In this document: piece after piece, positions 60,221-64,000 of the stretch
How the letters are laid out: every line of letters starts with the position of its first letter
Position numbering within the stretch: position 1 is the stretch's first letter
From: Autumnicola musiva
GTDB taxonomy: Bacteria; Bacteroidota; Bacteroidia; Flavobacteriales; Flavobacteriaceae
Assembly: GCF_031846585.1 (NCBI RefSeq)
Contig: NZ_JAVRHK010000003.1
Location: 310,001-374,000 of the forward strand
DNA length: 64,000 bases
Reading direction: 5' to 3'
Notes under the pieces: model-generated
Seen by the model: only the letters and a program-made list of their open reading frames with translations
Told to the model about the DNA's origin: nothing
The model's database searches: none
Position numbers and translations under genes: made by a program

Positions 60221-61018
60221 TTAAGGAGTTCCAACAGTTCCCATTACGTATAGTTGATCCATAGTAGGAGTTTCACTACCTCCTTCGGGTTCCAGGGTAA
60301 TACCAAAAGCTTCAGAGTTATTGGCATTGCGTAATTGGAAAACCTTATTTTCATCTTCTGCAAAATCACTCAACAAGCCTATGCTGGTAGGTCTTAAAGG
60401 CTGCACGGTAAGAGACCAAACCTGATAAACCTTACCACGTGGAGGTTCAGGAAGTCCCTGGGCATCTATAAAAGCCTGGTTCGCATCGATATTCCAGAAA
60501 ACGGTTGCATAAGAATCTGGTGCAACAGCTTGTCCTGCAAGTTGTATTCTTGTGGTATTTCTGTCTCTTATAATAGCCAATAATTCTTCAGCTCTTTCGG
60601 CGTTTTCCCGGGCATCTGCTATTTGTTGTTCCATTTGCGCATTTCTGGTCTGCTCTCTTTTTAAAGCCTCACGTAGATCATTATTTTGGTTAAAAAGAAA
60701 GAATAATCCAATAAGAAGCAGAAGACTTGCTGCCCATCCCATGTACGTGAAAATGCTTGAAGTTTTGCGGTGTAAGGGAACAGTTTTTTCTTTTTTGGCT
60801 GCAATTTTAGATTTGATGGAAGCCAGCAAAGATTCAGGATTGTATGGAGCAACGGAAACAGCAAGTTGAGAAAGTGCTTTCTCAATCTCTTCTACTTCCT
60901 CCCTTATTTCAGGATGTTTCTTAAGTTCGCGGGAAACCTCACGACTTTCCTCTTCACTTAGTGCCCCGCACACATAAAGTTCAAGAATTCCCGATGATAT
61001 GTATTCATGTAAATCCAT
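60221..61018 (-). CDS. Anti-sigma factor (RskA type)
   Basis: The 265-residue membrane protein has a zinc-less anti-sigma N-terminus (SGILELYVCGALSEEESREVSRELKKHPEIREEVEEIEKAL), one membrane helix (about 92-108, YMGWAASLLLLIGLFFLF), a coiled-coil segment (REALKREQTRNAQMEQQIADARENAERAEELL) and the RskA C-terminal domain (VFWNIDANQAFIDAQGLPEPPRGKVYQVWSL). It would hold the sigma factor encoded just upstream until a periplasmic signal releases it. Only one base separates the two genes. Confidence 0.92.
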   Translation of the reverse strand: MDLHEYISSGILELYVCGALSEEESREVSRELKKHPEIREEVEEIEKALSQLAVSVAPYNPESLLASIKSKIAAKKEKTVPLHRKTSSIFTYMGWAASLLLLIGLFFLFNQNNDLREALKREQTRNAQMEQQIADARENAERAEELLAIIRDRNTTRIQLAGQAVAPDSYATVFWNIDANQAFIDAQGLPEPPRGKVYQVWSLTVQPLRPTSIGLLSDFAEDENKVFQLRNANNSEAFGITLEPEGGSETPTMDQLYVMGTVGTP

Positions 61019-61019
61019 A

Positions 61020-61550
61020 TTATTCTAGTACAAGCTCCCTTAAACTTTTTATACAGGCACGGTTTTTTGTTTTTACAGTTCCCAGTGGCATTTTTAATTC
61101 TTCTGCGGTTTCTTTTTGGGTAAATCCCTGGAAGAAGAGCAAATCAATTAGCTTTTTACATACCGGTTCAATAGCATTTAAAAATTTTTTAATCCCTATT
61201 GCATCTGTGGCGGCCGCATAATTAGTTCTGGTCTCCAAAATATCTACGAAATTATCCGGTTGCAGGTTTTGTCTTTTATTTTTGAAATCTTTCGAGCGTA
61301 GTTTATCTATTGACGCATTCCTTGCAATATTTAAAATCCAGGTGAAAAATCTTCCTTTATCAGAATCGTATGAAGATGCATTGTTCCATATTTTCATATA
61401 AACATCCTGCAAAATTTCTTCCGCGACTTTTTCATCTTTAACAATTGCGAAAATTATACCGTAGGTGCTTTCAGAATATAGCTGATAGATACGTTCAAAA
61501 GCCCGTTCATTTCCATTTTGAAGCTCTTGGATAAGGCCATCTTGTTGCAT
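61020..61550 (-). CDS. ECF RNA polymerase sigma factor (SigK-like)
   Basis: The 176-residue sigma factor has region 2 (FERIYQLYSESTYGIIFAIVKDEKVAEEILQDVYMKIWNNASSYDSDKGRFFTWILNIARNASIDKLRS) and region 4 (IEPVCKKLIDLLFFQGFTQKETAEELKMPLGTVKTKNRACIKSLR). It pairs with the RskA-type anti-sigma gene behind it, the arrangement of SigK/RskA modules, which often answer redox stress. Superoxide dismutase lies directly upstream but is separated by a terminator. Confidence 0.94.
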   Translation of the reverse strand: MQQDGLIQELQNGNERAFERIYQLYSESTYGIIFAIVKDEKVAEEILQDVYMKIWNNASSYDSDKGRFFTWILNIARNASIDKLRSKDFKNKRQNLQPDNFVDILETRTNYAAATDAIGIKKFLNAIEPVCKKLIDLLFFQGFTQKETAEELKMPLGTVKTKNRACIKSLRELVLE

Positions 61551-61598
61551 GAGGAATATTAAGGTTCTGTAAATATATAAAAATAAACTTCTACAATA

Positions 61599-61626
61599 AA
61601 AAAAGCAGCCAATCAGCTGCTTTTTT
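61599..61626 (-). terminator. Intrinsic terminator of the superoxide dismutase gene
   Basis: AAAAAAGCAGC and GCTGCTTTTTT form a perfect 11-bp stem with a 6-base loop; on the minus strand it ends in a T-rich run. It separates the dismutase gene from the sigma factor gene. Confidence 0.88.
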
Positions 61627-61647
61627 ATTTTTATTTTGATACAGGTA

Positions 61648-62250
61648 TTACATGGTTATTTCTCCACAGCCTACTCTTGTACCGGCATCTCCCGATGGTT
61701 GTGATGTGTAATCATCTACACCATCATGAACAATAACTGCTTTTCCAACAATGTTTTTATTAGGATCATCACATCCAATACACCATTGGTCCGTACTCAT
61801 ACTTACAGTACCTTCTCCGTTACTATTTACTTCAAAGTTACCAATATCACCACGGTGATATCCTTCTTCATCTCCCCACTCACCATGAGGTTCGTTAGTT
61901 GGATTCCAATGACCGCCGGCAGAAGATCCATCCTCAGCAGAACAATCTGCATTTTCATGAATATGGATAGCATGGGTTCCTTCAGGTAATCCATTTATGG
62001 TTCCTTCCATTGCTACTTCTCCGTTTTCTTCTGTAAAAGTAACGGTGCCGGAAAGTTCACTACCACTTTTAGCCTGAAGGTCTACAGTGATTTCCTGCGT
62101 TTGTTCAGATTCAGCATTTGTTTGCTGTTCCATTTCCGAAGTTTCCTCCGCATCCATTTGATTTACTGCGTCATTCTCTCCCTGGTTGTTTTTACAACCT
62201 ACAATAAAGATAGAAGCGCAAAATAATAATGTTAAGCTAATACGTTTCAT
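61648..62250 (-). CDS. sodC: Cu/Zn superoxide dismutase family lipoprotein
   Basis: The 200-residue protein has a lipoprotein signal peptide (ASIFIVGC, Cys at about 19), an acidic Glu/Gln-rich linker (about 25-55) and the SOD domain. Copper ligands are seen in GTHAIHIHENADC and the distal NIVGKAVIVHDGVDD, zinc ligands in AGGHWNP, EPHGEWGDEEGYHRGDIGNF, and the disulfide cysteines in ENADCS and RVGCGEI. It detoxifies superoxide at the outer or inner membrane. An extra WCIGCDD pair (Cys-x-x-Cys) lies between, which is not part of the standard fold and may bind metal or form a second disulfide. Confidence 0.94.
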   Translation of the reverse strand: MKRISLTLLFCASIFIVGCKNNQGENDAVNQMDAEETSEMEQQTNAESEQTQEITVDLQAKSGSELSGTVTFTEENGEVAMEGTINGLPEGTHAIHIHENADCSAEDGSSAGGHWNPTNEPHGEWGDEEGYHRGDIGNFEVNSNGEGTVSMSTDQWCIGCDDPNKNIVGKAVIVHDGVDDYTSQPSGDAGTRVGCGEITM

Positions 62251-62388
62251 AATTTTAGGTTTGGTTTTAGTAATTTTCTACCTCTAAATTAAATGGAATG
62301 ATAGCATCCACCAAAGTTTTAAGTATAGCTTAACAATGGAATAAGGTCTATATGAGGCCAGTAATATTGTGGAAACAGAAAAAGGGGA

Positions 62389-63597
62389 TTATAATATTTT
62401 GGTTTTTACCTGTATTTTTCCGGTAAGGCTTTTATGTACAGGACATTTATCGGCAATTTCCAAAAGCCTTTCTTTCTGTTCTTTATTAAGGTTGCCACTA
62501 ATTACAATCTCTCTTAGAAAGGTATCAATTTTACTATCTTCTTCTTCACAATTGTGGCAGTCGAACGCGTGCTGCTTTGCATAATCTATATGTGTTTCCA
62601 CGTTTTGAAGAGGCCATTTTTTTCTACGGGCATACATTTGTAATGTCATAGAAGTACAGGCAGCGAGTCCCGCCGAAATTAACTCATATGGCGTAGGGCC
62701 ATAATTATTGCCTCCAATTTTAACAGGTTCATCTGCTATAAAATTATGTATACCGGTTTTAATCTCTGTAGTGAGGCCCTCGTTACCCAGATTTGCCACA
62801 GTTTGATGATCGGTTTCCAAATCCACCTCTTCTTCTGCAGGGATATAGCGTTCTGCCCATGATGCAATTAGCTTTCCTGCGTAAGCCGGGTATTTCTGGT
62901 CATTTAATAGATGATCTGCACCATCCAGAGAAACAAAGCTCTTGGGGTGGCTAAGCACTGAATACAGCTCTTCGGCATTTTTTATTTCAACAATTGCATC
63001 TTGAGGAGAGTGCATTATGAGCACAGCTTTATCTAAATTTTCAAGTTTTTGCTGAAGGTCATGTTGGTGCAAATCCTCCAGGAACTGCTTTTTTATTTTA
63101 AAAGATCTGCCACCTATATTCACCATGGCATCTGCGTCTTTTTGCAGATTTTCCATCTGTTCTGCCAAGAGTCCTTTAACATGGGTCACGGTAGAGGGCG
63201 CAGCAATGGTGGCTACAGCCTTCACAGAAGAAATCTTTTCTGAAGCCATTAAGACGGCAGCTCCCCCAAGAGAATGTCCTACTAAAACAGATGGGGCATT
63301 ATATTCTTTTTCAAGAAATTCTGCGGCGGCAATTAGGTCTTCAATATTACCTGAAAAATTGGTGTCAGAAAAATCTCCTTCGCTTTCTCCCAGGCCTGTA
63401 AAATCAAACCTCAAAACTCCAAAACCCTGTGAGGCCAGATTCCTGCTGATGACCTTTGGTGCAAAGAAGTTTTTATTGCAGGTGAAGCAATGGGCGAAGA
63501 GTACAAAATTCTGCGGCTTTTGATTGGTGGGAACCTCCATATATCCTGAAAGCTTATTCCCGTTTTTATTATTGAATGTAACTTTAGATGTCCTCAT
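62389..63597 (-). CDS. Alpha/beta hydrolase-OsmC fusion protein
   Basis: The 402-residue two-domain protein has an N-terminal alpha/beta hydrolase (about 1-255): LFAHCFTCNKNFFAPKVISRNLASQGFGVLRFDFTGLGESEG, nucleophile elbow VLVGHSLGGAAVLMAS, and acid/His regions LIMHSPQDAIVEI and DGADHLL. An OsmC domain follows (about 270-402) with peroxidatic Cys in GLAACTSMTLQMYARRKKW and the second Cys in DKCPVHKSLTG. An extra DCHNCEEEDSK motif adds two cysteines. OsmC domains reduce organic hydroperoxides; the hydrolase may release the peroxidised acyl chain first. The fusion is known in several phyla. Confidence 0.93.
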   Translation of the reverse strand: MRTSKVTFNNKNGNKLSGYMEVPTNQKPQNFVLFAHCFTCNKNFFAPKVISRNLASQGFGVLRFDFTGLGESEGDFSDTNFSGNIEDLIAAAEFLEKEYNAPSVLVGHSLGGAAVLMASEKISSVKAVATIAAPSTVTHVKGLLAEQMENLQKDADAMVNIGGRSFKIKKQFLEDLHQHDLQQKLENLDKAVLIMHSPQDAIVEIKNAEELYSVLSHPKSFVSLDGADHLLNDQKYPAYAGKLIASWAERYIPAEEEVDLETDHQTVANLGNEGLTTEIKTGIHNFIADEPVKIGGNNYGPTPYELISAGLAACTSMTLQMYARRKKWPLQNVETHIDYAKQHAFDCHNCEEEDSKIDTFLREIVISGNLNKEQKERLLEIADKCPVHKSLTGKIQVKTKIL

Positions 63598-63649
63598 AGT
63601 ATCTGCTTTGAAATTGATAAAATAGAAAAATTAATTGGGTTGAGAAAAG

Positions 63650-63700
63650 TAAAAGAGGCATTCCGGAAGTTAATTATGAACTTCCGGAATGCCTCTTTTA
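63650..63700. terminator. Very strong intrinsic terminator
   Basis: A 22-bp perfect stem (TAAAAGAGGCATTCCGGAAG... with its complement) with a 7-base loop. It follows the DUF1080 gene on the minus strand and precedes the hydrolase-OsmC gene. It could act on both strands. Confidence 0.85.
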
Positions 63701-63720
63701 GAATCAGCTGAAAAAATAAT

Positions 63721-64000
63721 TTATTCCAGTTCCTTTATTTTAATATTTCTGTAAGAAACCTGATTTCCATGATCCTGAAGTGCAATATGACCGGTGTCAC
63801 TTTTACCGAAATCTTCCCATTCAGCAAATTTAGATTTACCAACCATTTCCTTCCATTTTTCACCTTTAACTGGAAACTCTGCCACCTTTGTGCCGTTTAA
63901 AGTTACACTGCCTTTATTTGTTTCGTGGTTAATCATGATGGTTTGTTTATTCCATTCTCCTGCAGGTTTGGTCACATCTTCACTTGCCGGTACCATATCA
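63721..64000 (-). CDS. DUF1080 (3-keto-disaccharide hydrolase) family protein, C-terminal end only
   Basis: The frame is open to the right edge; only the last 92 or so residues are visible. They read EWNKQTIMINHETNKGSVTLNGTKVAEF, KWKEMVGKSKFAEWEDFGKSDTGHIALQDHGNQVSYRNIKIKEL, the typical C-terminal jelly-roll end of DUF1080 proteins (GHIALQDHG and the YRNIKI motif). Such proteins bind or cleave glycosides outside the cytoplasm. The start and any signal peptide lie beyond the window. Confidence 0.93.
   Translation of the reverse strand, partial: DMVPASEDVTKPAGEWNKQTIMINHETNKGSVTLNGTKVAEFPVKGEKWKEMVGKSKFAEWEDFGKSDTGHIALQDHGNQVSYRNIKIKELE

Noticed and set aside
1..64000. CRISPR array, prophage, transposase, tRNA or rRNA genes
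   Set aside because: No spaced identical repeats, phage structural genes, transposase motifs or RNA-gene signatures were seen on either strand.

Overview
The window looks like a chromosomal stretch from a marine-type member of the Flavobacteriaceae (Bacteroidota), near Gramella/Salegentibacter-like genera. This is inferred from the AT-rich coding style, promoters matching the Bacteroidota TTG / TAnnTTTG pattern, weak ribosome binding sites, and lineage-typical genes: a DUF6660-like metal protein, ThiF with a rhodanese tail, 2TM-domain proteins, a DUF4350/MoxR/DUF58 operon, and SpoIIM plus RDD proteins. I see no CRISPR array, prophage, insertion sequence, rRNA or tRNA. Most of it is housekeeping and stress-defence DNA.

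Layout. 1-1134: start of a heavy-metal RND efflux pump with a Cys/His-rich companion gene. 1246-1914: a decayed DUF1232 gene and a candidate small structured RNA with its own promoter and terminator. 2591-9824: a complete TPP-riboswitch-controlled thiamine operon (thiS-thiC-tenI-like-thiD-thiE-thiG-thiH-thiF, minus strand). 10064-11538: a family-2 glycosyltransferase broken by two single-base frameshifts. 12206-15104: a cobalamin riboswitch followed by class I ribonucleotide reductase genes nrdB and nrdA. 15201-23891: SanA-like protein, nitroreductase, RibBA-like enzyme with a degenerate second domain, LptF/G-like permease, LolA-like carrier, FtsK, hydrolase, lipid kinase. 23891-25718: peroxide defence (Tpx, small protein, thioredoxin, peroxiredoxin). 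25894-31293: NhaC antiporter, lipoamide dehydrogenase, DEAD-box helicase, small proteins. 31432-42120: sugar epimerases, FMN reductase, pabB, tilS, two secreted hydrolases and a sodium:solute symporter. 42315-45074: AIM24-like protein, small conserved protein, OxyR, DUF2141. 45175-52052: MoxR/DUF58/DUF4350/DUF4129/SpoIIM operon with a divergent RDD gene. 52127-55772: peptidyl-prolyl isomerase and Nudix hydrolase sharing one CATG start, acyltransferase, sigma factor with a membrane partner. 55906-60028: type II NADH dehydrogenase and a LytS/LytTR-like two-component system with 2TM domains. 60221-64000: ECF sigma/anti-sigma pair, Cu/Zn superoxide dismutase, hydrolase-OsmC fusion, and the end of a DUF1080 gene.

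The genes share two themes. One is cofactor economy: two riboswitches sense thiamine pyrophosphate and cobalamin, next to riboflavin and p-aminobenzoate genes. The other is oxidative and envelope stress: OxyR with the cysteine spacing of E. coli OxyR, three thiol peroxidase-type systems, superoxide dismutase, two sigma-factor modules and lipid/lipoprotein transport. No clearly new multi-gene system is evident. The best leads are the candidate small RNA, the cobalamin-controlled reductase lacking ATP-cones, the kinase-2TM fusion, and several conserved-fold enzymes missing key residues.
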